Assembly (NCBI GenBank): GCA_942486035.1
Contig: CALNXK010000153.1
Coordinates: 200,001 to 264,000 of the forward strand
Source: Porites lobata
Taxonomy: Eukaryota > Cnidaria > Anthozoa > Scleractinia > Poritidae
Reading direction: 5' to 3'
DNA: 64,000 nt
The position numbers were made by a program, and so were the translations under genes. Below, piece after piece: positions 35,846 through 47,294 of this stretch. Each line of letters starts with the position of its first letter. The stretch's first letter is position 1. Under the pieces are notes generated by a model that ran no database searches, was not told the DNA's origin, and worked only from the letters and a program-made list of their open reading frames with translations.

Positions 35846-36077
35846 AGACAGTGTCTTACAGTATGTACAAATCTTGTCTATTAGTTTTCTTAACAAACAA
35901 GATTGAACTCCTTATGTCCGCTCCTAACAGAGAAATTGCCGTGCAGTCTCACAATATCGATCTATCCAATGCAGCTATTTGCAGCCCTGCCTGTTCGAGT
36001 GCATTTATGAAGGAAGGAGTAGCTTGAAGTTCCCAGAGTTTCTTAACTTAGAAATCTTTGGATACCTAAATCATCAG

Positions 36078-36180
36078 TGCCGTATGGGTATACCCAGTAG
36101 GGGATACCGTATAGGTATACCCGATAGGGGATACCGTATGGGTATTCCCGGTTCGATCCCGGTAGAGGATGCCCATACAG
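36078..36180 (+). repeat. Short tandem repeat with a tRNA-like B-box motif
   Basis: The motif ggataccgtatgggtatacc repeats about three times (unit 26-27 bases) and runs into cccggttcgatcccggtag, whose ggttcgatccc fits the RNA polymerase III B-box consensus. No full tRNA cloverleaf is evident. A paralogous copy is at 56140-56228. It may be a decayed tRNA-derived SINE. Confidence 0.4.
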
Positions 36181-37672
36181 CAAGTTATATCAAGTTAAGT
36201 TCTGCCGGACCGTCGCAGCACGAACTTCCGTCAAGAGTACAATTCCAATTAATTAGCAAGTCTTTTATTGCTTTGAACGTTTTTATTCCAAAGTTTAACT
36301 ACTTTATCCTTTTCTGTGTTTTTTATGGTTTCCTTGAAAATACTGACACTTTTGTCTTAGCCTGATAGCAACTGATCGACCTTTGGAGAGTTATCTTTTT
36401 TAGCATCCTAACCAAAAAAATACGTTTCCTCTATGTTTCAGCCGAAGGTGAACTAATAAAAGGTTAAAATAGCCAAAAAAAAACAAAAACAAAACAAAAC
36501 AAAAAAAAAAACAGGGACCTATAATAAAAAGTACAAACGTAAAACAAGTGTCCACCCTGCACCGACCCATAGGAACTCCTCTGATTTTTTATATGGGTTG
36601 GAGGATACCTAAGACGTTGGCGAACAGGACGTTATCGAAACCACTCATGATGCCAAACTTTTCATGAGCCGAACCTGATACATTGAATAAAGTACATGAA
36701 AAGTTCGGCGTCATGAATCAATTAGGAACGCCTGGTTCAATTTGACACAGCTTAGCCGTTTTTTTTGCCTAGCCTGGCTGAGAATTTCGCCTCTGGAGCG
36801 ACTTTGGAAAGGCTTTGAATCAGACGCCGAACTTTTCATGTATCGAACCTAATGCATAAATTATTTTACGTATTTTGTAAGCTGTTTGACCGAAATGAGC
36901 ATTTTTAGCCTTTTGAATTTAGTTCAGCCGAAATTAAGATCGGCGTGTTTGAATCAATTCAGCTGGTCTAAATAATTGGCATGGGTCGGCCTTAATTCGA
37001 ATTAGGTTCGGCTTATGAAAAGTTCGGCGTCTGAACCGGGCCTAAGACGGCCCCTTTTGTCGCATCCAACAGTGTCTGTGCGAGTTAACTGTATTGTAGC
37101 AGTGTTTAATTTATTTTGTTAGATGTATTATGTATAATCTCACAATACTTTCTACTATCTAGACTACAAACAGAACTCGGGGGAGGGGAGCTTGGTACTT
37201 CCTAAAAAGAGGCTAATGGGGATGTGACGCTGGATGGGGTCGCATTTTCACAAATGGATTGACTACAACGAGGTTGCATATGTTTTCAATATAGTTACTA
37301 GAATGGGTTCGCACATTTTTGCATTTTTTGGGGTAAGACGTCTTCATATTAACTGCTAGCAAACGTACCGGGATGTTTGTACTGTAGGTGAAAATTAAAG
37401 TGTTCTTCATTCGGTTTGAAAAAATGGGTCAATTCATAAAAATAGAAAGTGACTAAGTTGGGATCGCAAAAATTACATATTTGCCCAAAAGTGACTAAGA
37501 TGGGGTCTATAATTGGTCACAAAATAGACTATAATGGGGTAGGGGCTCTGAGAGGCCGGGGCCACATACCCAGCAAAAATTTACTCAAGGATCCCCCACT
37601 CCCACCCCCCTCCCCCACCCCACATGAAACAGAACCTTCATGTATCATTCGTTATAATACTGAATGTTGCAG
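36181..37672. other. Gene-free stretch before ACMSD tail 3
   Basis: Alignable with 56228-58770 except for the insertion at 56301-57529. It contains A-rich low-complexity sequence (36470-36515) and the TIR element at 36650-37032. A C-rich tract ends just before the ACMSD exon. Confidence 0.45.
36650..37032. mobile_element. TIR element (ccaaacttttcatgagccgaac ends)
   Basis: The left end ccaaacttttcatgagccg and right end cggcttatgaaaagttcgg are imperfect inverted repeats, and the cgaacttttcatg motif recurs internally on both strands. The paralogous copy is at 57916-58276. Confidence 0.65.
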
Positions 37673-38189
37673 AAAGTACATTGGTCAAATTTATACAGAT
37701 AGTCTTGTCCATGATGAAAAAGCTCTTTAATTACTGGTTGACACTATTGGTCAGGTAAAGAGTTCAGTGACTTTTTGGTTATGATCTATCTAATACACAA
37801 TGAAATTTATGCAAGCAAAAATTAACAAGACGTGTACTTAAAGGGGGTTATGTCACGCTATTTGCTATCGTCTGTCTTTGCATCAATTGAATTCTAAAAG
37901 TGACGGTCCAGGTTTGTTATTTCAGACCATATTGTGTAGGCATTGAAACCGGTTCCTGTCGTCTGTTTCTACGAACGGCAAGGATGTCTGTCGATTGAAA
38001 CTTAGTTTTGATGCCATGCCAGCAAAAATCACTAGAAAATATTCTCGTTAGTGCTCTCTGATGAAATTTGTTTGATTTATATTTTCCGCTCACTGTAAAG
38101 GAGCATTTTGTGTATAGGTAAAAGTACTAATTAACGACTTCAGCTCAGAATTGGCCTAAAACAGCAATAACCCGCTGACGTAGCCCCTT

Positions 38190-38600
38190 TAATAAATAGA
38201 CAAAATGTGCCATATCAATGGGATGTAAAATGTCTTAACCCTTTTAATAAGTCATAGGAGTGACCAACATGAACTTTCTCCTAACAATATCAGCACAGTC
38301 AAGGGAAATGGTTATGAGAGTTGATAAAATGATCACCATAAACAGTGTGGAGAATTTGTATGTAGATATTGGGGCTTAAAGGTTAATTCTCATCGCAACA
38401 AAGACGTAACTTACTATTTAAAACAGTTATGGCTTCTTTGCTTGTATATGTATAACTGCTACAGTTCGCGTTTCGTTTTTACCGTTAATTAGTGGCACTA
38501 TAGCTGATGAATCCAATCCATTTACCAAGCGTTTTCTAAATGTACGGAAACTGGCTAAGCAGCAGTAATAATTTGTTTCGAATCATCGATTCTTTCGTTG
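38190..38600. repeat. Dispersed/paralogous repeat block
   Basis: The block (aaatgtgccatatcaatggg, tttaataagtcata, ggggcttaaaggttaattctc) recurs at 25800-26030 and 59270-59490. A weaker relative lies near 3500-3650 outside the ACMSD context, so part of it is a dispersed element. Confidence 0.55.
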
Positions 38601-38820
38601 TGAAAACGTCGTGAAACAAACGATGTGCTTAGTTACCTGTAACGCTTTAGTGAGAGTTTCTCATCGTATGGTAAGTTTTTCAGAACTGGACGAGCCTGTG
38701 CATGGATCATGGCGGACGTGCCTTCAACGATGTCCCACTAACTCATCCCTTACCACGCTTTTCCCGGCATCTAGATTTCCCCTGTTCACCTTAAAATGTG
38801 AGATCTTACTTATCACGTAA

Positions 38821-39770
38821 ATGTCCTCAAAGAAGGGGGAAAAAAAAAACAAACGTGGAGAACGTGGATACACTGAAGAAGACACTCGAGCTGGGAAAAA
38901 AGCCAACATGTCGCCAAGCGGCATGAACACAGGTATCGAAGAAGCTATTCAAATGTTATCAGAAGAACGCCAAGAGGAACCAAGTCTTCTTGAGATAAAG
39001 AACATTCTTATCGATATTCAGATACAGCTATCCACTATTCTAAAGGAAAACATAGAGCTGCGAAACGAGTTTGAAGAATTGAAATGCTCTCTGAACTCCA
39101 ACAGAAAGGATCTTAACAGCCTAACAGAATCAGCAAATTTCAATAGAAAAGAAATGGAAAATTTAAAGGGATCTCTTAAGAAGGCCACGGATGCGAATAA
39201 AGAACTGAAGAATACTATTTCATCGATGAACAACCGACTGAAAACAATGAATCAAGAGCTAGAGAATCAGCGCGAGGAAACAGAGCGCCTATCGGAAGAG
39301 CTTCACAACTTGGAGCAATACTCGGGAAAAATTCCGTGGAAATCCATGGAATACCACAAGATGCCTACACAAACACGGAACAATTTGTTATTAAGCTAGC
39401 CGAAGCACTCAACATTACAGTAGAACCCGAGGATATAGAAATATCACATAAAATTAACAAGGGCCAAGCAATCATCGCTAAATTCGTAAATCACAAAGCA
39501 AAGGCGAGGCTGTACAAAGAGCGAACGAAACTAAAGGATGTGAGGTTGCATGATCTGTTTCCAGGATACCCTTCTTCTGGTAACCGTAGAATATACTTAA
39601 ACGAGAACCTAACGCCATATAGAAGAGAGCTGGTTGAAGAAGCTAACAAACGCAAACACGATGGAACTCTTATCAGTGTGTGGACCTTGGACGGAAACGT
39701 TTACGTCGATACCTCGCCGTCGGGGTCTCCGATCAGGATTAATTTTCTAAGCGATTTAAACGATTTGTAA
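38821..39770 (+). pseudogene. LINE ORF1 (coiled-coil RNA-binding protein), frameshifted
   Basis: The first frame (38821-39399) starts with a basic N-terminus (SSKKGEKKNKRGERG) and continues as a heptad-rich coiled coil to EELHNLEQYSGK. A one-base shift near 39330 moves the frame to 39336-39770, which reads MEIHGIPQDAYTNTEQFV... and ends LDGNVYVD..FLSDLNDL. A coiled coil followed by an RRM-like LEIHGIP segment and a basic C-terminal domain (KAKARLYKERTKLKD, YLNENLTPYRREL) is the classical L1-type ORF1 layout, a trimeric nucleic-acid chaperone. Apart from the single frameshift it is nearly complete (about 317 residues). Confidence 0.8.
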
Positions 39771-39930
39771 GGTTGGGTACTTTCCACATTACCAACTTAT
39801 AACTATAACCGGATGCAAAGTGTGGTAATTTTACGAGCTTTAGAGTTATCCGCTTCAAAGGTGGGCTTAAGCTGGCTAGTGTTTTGGTTAACGTGTGTGC
39901 CTGTATTATTTTTCATTTTATTTATTATAT

Positions 39931-40002
39931 TTCTTCTTCTTCTTCTTCTTCTTCTTCTTCTTCTTCTTCTTCTTCTTCTTCTTCTTCTTCTTCTTCTTCT
40001 TC

Positions 40003-40045
<43 letters not shown>

Positions 40046-40067
40046 ATTTTTTTTTTTTTTTTTTTTT
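39931..40067. repeat. Microsatellite (CTT)n-(ATT)n-(T)n inside the LINE
   Basis: About 24 CTT units (39931-40004), about 12 ATT units (40006-40043) and a T-run (to 40067) lie between ORF1 and ORF2. The long Leu and Phe runs in the translated frames are artefacts of this. Confidence 0.97.
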
Positions 40068-40289
40068 AGTGTCGTAGTTAGATTTGTTCGAGTGTTTTTC
40101 TATTCTAATTTTCTCTTACTGGATTTATTTATTAATCTTATCTATGCACAATCAGTATCCTTTACTTGCTTTCAAAGTATGTCTACATTCATGCCTTTCG
40201 TTTGTTCAATCACACCTTCGGCTCTTTTGTTTTTCAGCTATGCAGTCCCACAATTTTCATACAGTGACACAAAAGTTAGTTCTTTAGTG

Positions 40290-43200
40290 CTTTTAAACTA
40301 ATATCGCTTAATGTGAAGGGCTTAAGTAATTTCCGCAAAAGAAGAACCATCTTTCTCTGGTGTCGTAAACGTAAGGCAGACCTGTTTTTTTTGCAAGAGA
40401 CGCACTCGATCGCTGCAACAGAGAATCAATGGAGAAATGAATGGGGTGCTGAGATAATATCTTGCCACGGTAGTTCTAATGCGCGAGGTGTTGCGAATTT
40501 GTTTAAAAATGGTATTGATTGCAGCATTAATCATAAAATTGTAGACCCCGAGGGGCGATACATTATTTTAAAAGCTTGCATCCAAGATAAAGTATATGTA
40601 CTGATTAATGTTTATGCGCCGAACAAAGATAAAGACCAAGTGAATTTTTTCAACAAGGTACTTTCGATTTTGCAAAATGAAAATCTGGATTCTTTTGACA
40701 ACATTATACTAGGAGGAGATCTAAATTGTCCACTCGATCCATTACTCGACAAAAAAGGCGGAGCAAGTACAAAAAGGAAGTCAGTTATCTCTTGTGTCGA
40801 CGATTTCAAAAGTAAAGTAGATTTAGTAGATATCTGGAGATCCAAAAATCCTGAAGCAAAAAGTTTTACATGGAGTCAGAAATCTCCCCCAGTGTTCTGT
40901 CGTCTCGATTACTCGTTGATATCTAACAATCTGAGCGATTTTGTTGAATTGACCGAAATTATCCCAACTGTACGAACCGATCATGATGCAATTTCTTTAG
41001 AACTCGGAAAGTTAGAGAACGAATTGAAAGGGCCAGGAAACTGGAAAATGAACTGCTTACTGTTAGACGATGAAGAGTACGAAGAAGATATAGCCAGGAT
41101 GATTCCACTTTGGACAGCAGAAGGACAGAAAGAATTTACAGATAATCGAATGATATGGGATTGGGTTAAATATAACATAAGAGCTTAGCTATTCAATACT
41201 CTAAAAGAAAGGCAAAAGAAAGGGTGAAAAAGGAACTTGACCTTCAGGAAGAATTAAGTAAAGCAAAGAGTAAACTTGAAAATAATCCAAACGACCATAA
41301 CACAACAACTACACAACCCATTATAACGTAGTTCGGGAGAAGTTGGAGTCGTTTTACGAAGAAAAAACCAAAGGCGTAATAATACGAGCACGGGCTAGAT
41401 GGCATGAACATGGAGAGAAAAGCACAAAATATTTCTTAAACTTAGAAAAAAGGAACCACGTTAAAAAGCATATAAGAAAACTATGCATAAATGGTAAAAC
41501 TACAAAGGACCCGCACTGTATACTAAAATTGTACAAAAGCATGCAGCATTAATAGTCCTAATAGAGGAGAGAAAATATCTTCATTTTTGAACGATCTGAA
41601 TATTCCCCAACTTTCAGAGGAGCAAAAAAATTCCTGTGAAGGATTGATTTCTCCAGGAGAATGTTCTGAACTCTTGGATAGCTTCCAGAGCAATAAATCT
41701 CCTGGAAATGATGGCATTCCAGCTGAATTTTATAGAAAACTTTGGCCTTTAATAAGCGAAAGTTTTATCAGGTGCGCAAATGAATGTTTCGAAAAAGGGG
41801 AAATGTCATGCTCACAAAAACAGGCTGTAATTACTCTGCTTGAGAAAAGCGGAAAAGATCGCACTCTCCTCGAAAACTGGCGGCCGATATCTCTTGTTAA
41901 TGTAGATACGAAAATTATGTCCAAGGTGATCGCAGTAAGGGTTAAAAAGGTGTTACCCAGTATCTTCACTACAACTAGACGGGTTATGTTCAAGATCTTT
42001 TCATTGGTGAAGCAATACGTTCTATCTTCAATATTATGGACTTCACAGCTAAGGAAAACATCCCAGGTTTACTGCTGTTTATAGATATTCAAAAAGCTTT
42101 TGATAGTGTGGAATGGGAATTTCTCATTGAGAGTCTTAAAAAGTTTAACTTTGGACGAGACTTCCTTCAATGGGTGAAAACCTTTTATAAAATCATTCAA
42201 AGCTGTGTTATAAACAATGGCGTTAGTTCTAACTTTTTTACTCTGGAACGTGGTGTTAGGCAAGGTGATCCACTCTCGCCTTACTTATTTATAATTGCTC
42301 TAGAAACTTTAGCAATTGCTAAAAGGCAAAAAGAGTCAATTAAAGTAATCACAATAGGAACCGAGGAAACCAAGCTTTTACAGTTTGCAGACGATACAGC
42401 CGCTGTGTTAGCTGACACAAGCTCGGCCGAAAGGTTATTTGAACTATAACAAATTCGAAATCCTCTCTGGACTCAAGATTAACTGTTCAAAAAACTGAAG
42501 GTATGTGGATTGGATCTAAGAGACATTATAAAGAAAAACCATTCCGTGTTAAATGGCCGGACGAGCCAATAAAAGCTCTAGGTGTATATTTTACTTACGA
42601 CCAAAAATTGCTTAAAGAAAAGAATTTTATAGAACGACTGTATTCAATAAAAAAACTTATTAATATATGATCCGCTAGAGGCTTGTCGATATACGGTAAG
42701 GTGACAATAATCGAATCTTTTCTTATCCCCAAGTACATTTACGTTTGTTTGATTCTTCCAACTCCCAATGAATTGCTAAAAGAATTGAATAAAATACTGT
42801 TTAAATATCTCTGGAAAGGTGTAGATAAGGTAACAAGAGCTTCAGTTATAAATGAATACGAAGAGGGAGGGCTAAGAATGGTTGATCTCGAGTGCATGGT
42901 TAAATCATTGAGATTAGCTTGGTTAAAACGTATCCTCAGTGGGACTAATGGAACTTGGAAAAGCTACCTACCACACATAATGAGCTCCGTTGGGGATTGG
43001 TCTTTTTTAACTGCAACTATAATAGTCGGATTACACAATTCCCTCTGAATTCTATCGGGAACTTTTGTTATGGTGGTCGCAATTTCGTGAAACGTTTGCC
43101 ACTAAAGAAGTTTGGAAAACCATAATCTGGAATAACAAAGAAATAAAAGTAGAAAACAAGCCGGTTTATTATAAACATTATGTTAATGCGAGAGTCATTT

Positions 43201-43710
43201 GCATTCAAGATCTTTTACTTAGTCTGAACTGTACTGATTCTTATAATCAACTGTCTAAAAAAGTATGCAAAACAAATATTTTAGAATGGGATGGCTTACG
43301 TAGGTCCATTCCATTATCTCTAAGAGGTTATGACAGGTATCCTTCCATAAACTCTCCTACATTTGTGGTGGGTGACAATACTTTTGATGTTACGAAAGGA
43401 AAATCAAAGGATTACTACAACCTACTCATCAGAGAAAAAGCTAAACCGCCCAATATTATTAAAAAATTACAGGGTAACTTTCGTAATGAACTCAATTCTT
43501 TACACAAATACAAAGTTGTGTAAAATAGGTTTTAGAGCAAATGATTTATGCTCTTTCTGTGACAATCAACCCGAACCATTAACTCATTTGTTCTATCACT
43601 GCTCACGCTCTAAACAGTTTTGGATGAAATTTGAACTATATTGGTGCCTTATTTCGAATCAACGAATCCGTCTCTGCGCTGAAAACAACATAAGCTTTAT
43701 TAGCAAATAA
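40290..43710 (+). pseudogene. LINE ORF2 (endonuclease-reverse transcriptase), multiply broken
   Basis: The endonuclease domain begins about 40290 (SLNVKGLSNFRKRR) with motifs FFLQETHS, INVYAPN, GGDLNCPL, CRLDYSLIS and TDHDAISLE, matching APE-type retrotransposon nucleases. Reverse transcriptase blocks follow in shifting frames: SPGNDGIPAEFY and NWRPISLVNVDTK (41587-42084), LLFIDIQKAFDSVEW, GVRQGDPLSPYLF and the catalytic LQFADDTAAVLAD (42036-42449). The thumb/C-terminal part continues at 42683-43048, 43065-43523 and 43363-43710, ending with a Cys/His knuckle (CSFCDNQPEPLTHLFYHC). At least four frameshifts and several stops (for example near 41187, 41320, 42448, 42668) rule out function. The C-terminus resumes after a nested insertion at 44310-44550. 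Confidence 0.88.
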
Positions 43711-44300
43711 AAGTTAACTTAATTTACAATATAATAAAAAAAGGTAACATTTACTCAGAATAACTAAAAAGCTAATCGAGCTGAGTAAAGCTAAATAATG
43801 TTCAGGCATAGGAGGTAGGTTGGCACTAAAGCTAGAACAAACAAGGAATTAGTAAATAGATAAAAGGAAAAAAATGAAAAAAAAAAAACAAAAAAACAAA
43901 AAAGAAAAAAAGAAAAAAAAGAAGAAAAAAGACTCACGAACAGTAAGACTGTAAGATGTTTGACATGACTTTGTTTTTAAAGGATTTAAGGGGGAGGTGT
44001 TTAATGCTTTCATCAAGGTTATTCCAAACTTTTACAGCCGCAAAGCGAAAGTTGAATTTACCATAGTTTGTTTTGATAGTATTGAGGTAATAGGTTGATT
44101 TAGAAGCAAGCCTAGTATTGTATGAGTGTATGGATGCTACCGTTTTAAAGAAATTTTCAAAGGAAGATGGAAGAAGATTATGGTGATAGTTATACATGAG
44201 GAGTGCATTATGAAGGGTAACAAGATCAGTTAATTTAAGAATGTTTACTTTCTTAAAAAGAGGCTCAGAGTGATCACCTGGTTCCGAAAAAGTTATAATA
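43711..44300 (-). mobile_element. Nested antisense fragment of a second LINE
   Basis: On the minus strand, 43934-44197 encodes HSYNTRLASKSTYYL, NYGKFNFRFAAVKVWN and the following NLDESIK, the hallmark C-terminal end of CR1/jockey-like reverse transcriptase ORFs. It sits inside the C-terminal part of the Tx1-like ORF2, which stops at 43709 (NNISFISK) and resumes near 44310 (ENVLFGILTENTCP). The A-rich tract at 43865-43930 lies on the + strand just 3' of the fragment's end. A 5'-truncated insertion after the first LINE landed is the simplest reading. Confidence 0.75.
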
Positions 44301-44309
44301 CGCGTTGCT

Positions 44310-44550
44310 TTCTTTTGAAGAAAATGTGCTCTTTGGAATTTTGACGGAAAATACTTGCCCTTTACTTCAATTGCTCAACTATTTTATAATTATTGGAAAA
44401 CTCTATTTGAGGGACTGTAGGAGCAAACAAATCCTTCCAACCATTTATGGATTTAGGGCCAAGATCATCGCTAAATATGAAACAGAAGCAAAAATCAGCA
44501 ACAAAGAATTATTTAAAAGAAAGTGGATACTGACGCCTTATTTAAGTTAA
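44310..44550 (+). pseudogene. LINE ORF2 C-terminal end after nested insertion
   Basis: The frame reads NVLFGILTENTCPLLQ, NYFIIIGKLYLRDCR and ILPTIYGFRAKIIAKYETE, the conserved C-terminal tail of Tx1-like ORF2 proteins. It is separated from the rest by the antisense LINE fragment. Confidence 0.7.
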
Positions 44551-45354
44551 CTGTATTAACTCCATATTATTTCATTGCCCTGTTGTACTTTTTTATAATC
44601 TCTTTTAGCCCTGCAATAATTTAACAATTAATTTTGCTTTACTCTGTTAATGTCTATTGTTAAAGTGTAATTTTTTTTTCTGTAGTATTGTAAATGTAAT
44701 TATTTAATGTGATTATCAATAAATATATTGAAAAAAAAACAACATTTCAATTTCCATCCCGACGGTGATTTAGTTTTTCTTTTGCGTACGTTTTTACTAA
44801 CAAAGTGAAGTTTTATTAAGCCATGATGAGATTGTGACTTGTTGTGTTGATCAAGAACGAGCTGACGTGTGCAAGTCTGAGTCCCCATTAAAGTTGTGTT
44901 TTCAACAATCTTCGTTTGTGTGCGAAGCGCACTTGTCCCCTGGACAGACATAACACTGAAAAAAAAAAAAAACCCTTCAAGTTCCCAATTTTCTCATTGC
45001 AGCACGCATAGGCTCATTATCCTGCATATGTATTTTTTTTTTTTTCAGGAGAATGTTATTTTAGGCAGTGACTACCCGTTTCCTCCCGGAGAACAACATC
45101 TAGGAAAACTCATCGAGGATGTGTACAAAGACGACCTGGAACTTAGGGTAAGAGAACAATCACATTCAGTTTCACGTTTTTTATTTTTTTTATTTTTTAA
45201 ATTTATTTATTTATTATTAATTTTTTATTGCCATTGATAAAACGCCGCCGTCGTCGTTGCTTAAACTCCCTATTGCTGTGATCTAGAAATTTTGCTACCA
45301 TGGTAACGTGACGTCACACTTCTCCTCTCCATAAAAACTGGTATCGCTTGATTA

Positions 45355-45504
45355 CAGTGAAACCTCGATTACGTTCGCTAAAACGAGGTTTGGTGATATC
45401 GAGGTTCTTTTCCATACATTATACTGTAACTGGCGCAGAAAAAATCCTTCGTTCAGTACCAAGGACTTCGTTATATCGAGTCTCGTTATATCGAGGTTCC
45501 ACTG
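45355..45504. mobile_element. Pogo/Tigger-like MITE in ACMSD tail 3
   Basis: TA-flanked, cagtgaaacctcgattacg to atcgaggttccactg; orthologous to 16592-16739. Confidence 0.8.
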
Positions 45505-45806
45505 TACGAAAGAGAATGAGAAATAGGCCTCACCCCTCTCCCCTAGTTTTGACTTTTGTCCCAATTCGCTCATTCTCATCTTTTTGAATCCCACATAATC
45601 CCCACCCCTCCCCCCAGCCAATTCTCTCTTGAAGAGTTTTAGTCCAACCCTGCTTTAGTAGATTGTTCTAAATGTACTTGGCAATTCGACAGTTATTCAA
45701 CAATTATTAGTATAGTGAAGTTAATTCCCTGTTACTTTGGAAAATAGGTGGAGTAATTGCTAGCGGAGTGCATTTGTCCATCATCAAATGTCCCGTTCAT
45801 CATTCG

Positions 45807-45977
45807 ATTCACAGTCCCCTATTTTTCCGTAAGATCGTAGGGCGTTACGGGCGGCCGTCTTGGACAGGTAAAGTCCGACGCCCGCTCCCTCGGTTCATGT
45901 GAACCGAGATAACCGTCCGTTCCGGTAAGCTAGCGCTCTATCCTGTCGATCTTACGAAGAAATAGGGGACTGTAAAT
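45807..45977. mobile_element. MITE 2 in ACMSD tail 3
   Basis: Ends attcacagtcccctattttt and aataggggactgtaaat; orthologous to 17062-17233. The paralogous sequence that should follow, containing the last ACMSD exon, is absent. Confidence 0.7.
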
Positions 45978-46200
45978 ACAGTCGACTCCCGATAACTCGA
46001 ACCCTCGCTCACTCGAACCTCTCTCTAACTCGAACCAAGATCGATTCCCCCTGGATTTCCGTTACACATGCACTGTAATTTTACCCTCGGTAACTCGAAC
46101 CTTCGATAACTCGAACTCCCTCTAACTCGAACCAATTTTTGTTTCCCCTCAGGTCATTTTCTATATAATTCTACCTTCGATAACTCGAACCATGTTTTGA
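45978..46200. mobile_element. Pogo-like repeat fragment (cagtcgactcccgataactcg)
   Basis: It starts cagtcgactcccgataactcg and repeats variants of taactcgaacc about eight times. This is the subterminal structure seen in pogo-like element ends. No matching right end is evident nearby, so it is probably a truncated end. Confidence 0.55.
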
Positions 46201-47294
46201 GCCCTTAAAAAGTCGGGAAATTAGCCGTCTACGGGCGTCCGAAATATTGACTTTTGACGTGTTGTAGGAGTATAATTTTACTTCTCAGCTAAGTTTTACA
46301 TGGTGAGGCTCCCCCCCGAGGTCCAACCCCTTAACTTTTACGTACCATTTTTGACAGACAAGATACCCTTTCCTCTACTTTCCATTGACAAATGTCGCCT
46401 CTTTGAACATACCTCGTAGAGAACTTTACATCCTTTTTTTTTTTTACCGCTATAAATGCACTCTTTTAAATATGAAACAGGAAAATCACGAAACCAGAAC
46501 GTTTTCTCGCGTTTTCAACATCTGTAAGCCCTGTCTTCGTCTGAGTGTACGCTTTTTTATGAAAGTAGAGTTCTTTTAGCTGTGGTGGCCAAGAATTTAG
46601 GAACTGAGTAAAAAGACGGGGACGATCGATTCAGCGCGAGATGAAAAGAATGAAGTATATGCCAAGACGATGTACCGGAAACCCTGAAAATAATATTGTT
46701 TACTATACATGTAGAAACTTAGAGATAAATCCTTCTATTGAAATATCACTCAGCTTTGTAACGGCTCTATGCATGTCACGTTGTACACGAATGCACTTGT
46801 TACATGCATTTAGCGCGTCAGTGATGAAAAGTTTGCTCTTTCTCCTCTGGATCTGAAAATCTGAACCAATGCGGTGAAACACCGTGAACTGCCACTTATT
46901 CGCCACTGTTGAAAACGCGTTCCCCCCAAACGCCCCACAATGCACTTGACAAACATCTCAACCCAGTCCGCGTAACCCCAAAGTGGCGAATGAGGGCCTT
47001 CACTCATTAGTCCTCCACTTCAGTTAGGGACCGATATCACGGCTGTAACAAAAATAAAAAATAAAAAATAAAAAACTCCGAATATAAGCCCCACCGAATA
47101 TACCACGCTCCCCTCTTGCTTGAACTGAATTGAATTCGATTTATAGCCTTAATTAACGAGCAGTAAATGCAAAAATGTATTTTGATCAGCACCCCTACAG
47201 CTTATTTCGAAGCACTTTTTCTATGCCATCTATAGGCCCCCTCGGATATTAAAGCCCCTCCGTTTATACGCCTCCCTAACTCTGAATTGATGTA
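46201..47294. other. Gene-free stretch
   Basis: No exon is recognised. Parts (for example ttgcttgaactgaattgaattcg, 47115) match the inter-gene stretches at 18843 and 62341, showing this is the same duplicated module interrupted by the 3-kb element that follows. Confidence 0.45.

Larger units (their letters stand above)
38686..44733 (+). mobile_element. Tx1/L1-type LINE, degenerate, about 6 kb
   Basis: The element carries an ORF1 (38821-39770, one frameshift), a long microsatellite, and an ORF2 with apurinic-type endonuclease and reverse transcriptase, ending in an A-run (attgaaaaaaaaac). Boundaries come from the paralogous empty site near 59770-59790, where tttttcagagctcctacaac runs straight into aacatttcaatttcc; here the same flanks are at about 38685 and 44734. 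The endonuclease-RT organisation with a C-terminal Cys/His knuckle and the RPISLVN..DTKIMSK signature fits the Tx1-like L1 group. Several frameshifts and stops make it inactive. A clear target-site duplication is not visible. Confidence 0.85.
37673..45147 (+). pseudogene. ACMSD: ACMSD-like 3' fragment, tail 3 (split by a LINE)
   Basis: Exon 37673-37754 (AG acceptor, GTAAAG donor) reads KYIGQIYTDSLVHDEKAL, then TAA at 37728-37730, then LLVDTIGQ. ACMSD has a KYLG-FYTDALVHD block here, which supports the identification. Exon 45049-45147 is open: ENVILGSDYPFPPGEQ..GKLIED. The two are separated by an intron of 7.3 kb that contains the 6-kb LINE insertion; in tail 4 the same intron is 1.3 kb. The last exon is missing: sequence after the MITE at 45807-45977 switches to a different repeat at 45978. 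The Leu-to-Pro change in PFPLGE is unique to this copy. The fragment is a pseudogene. Confidence 0.85.

Noticed and set aside
39813..40301. Poly-Leu/poly-Ile 'membrane protein' frame
   Set aside because: It is the CTT/ATT/T microsatellite inside the LINE.
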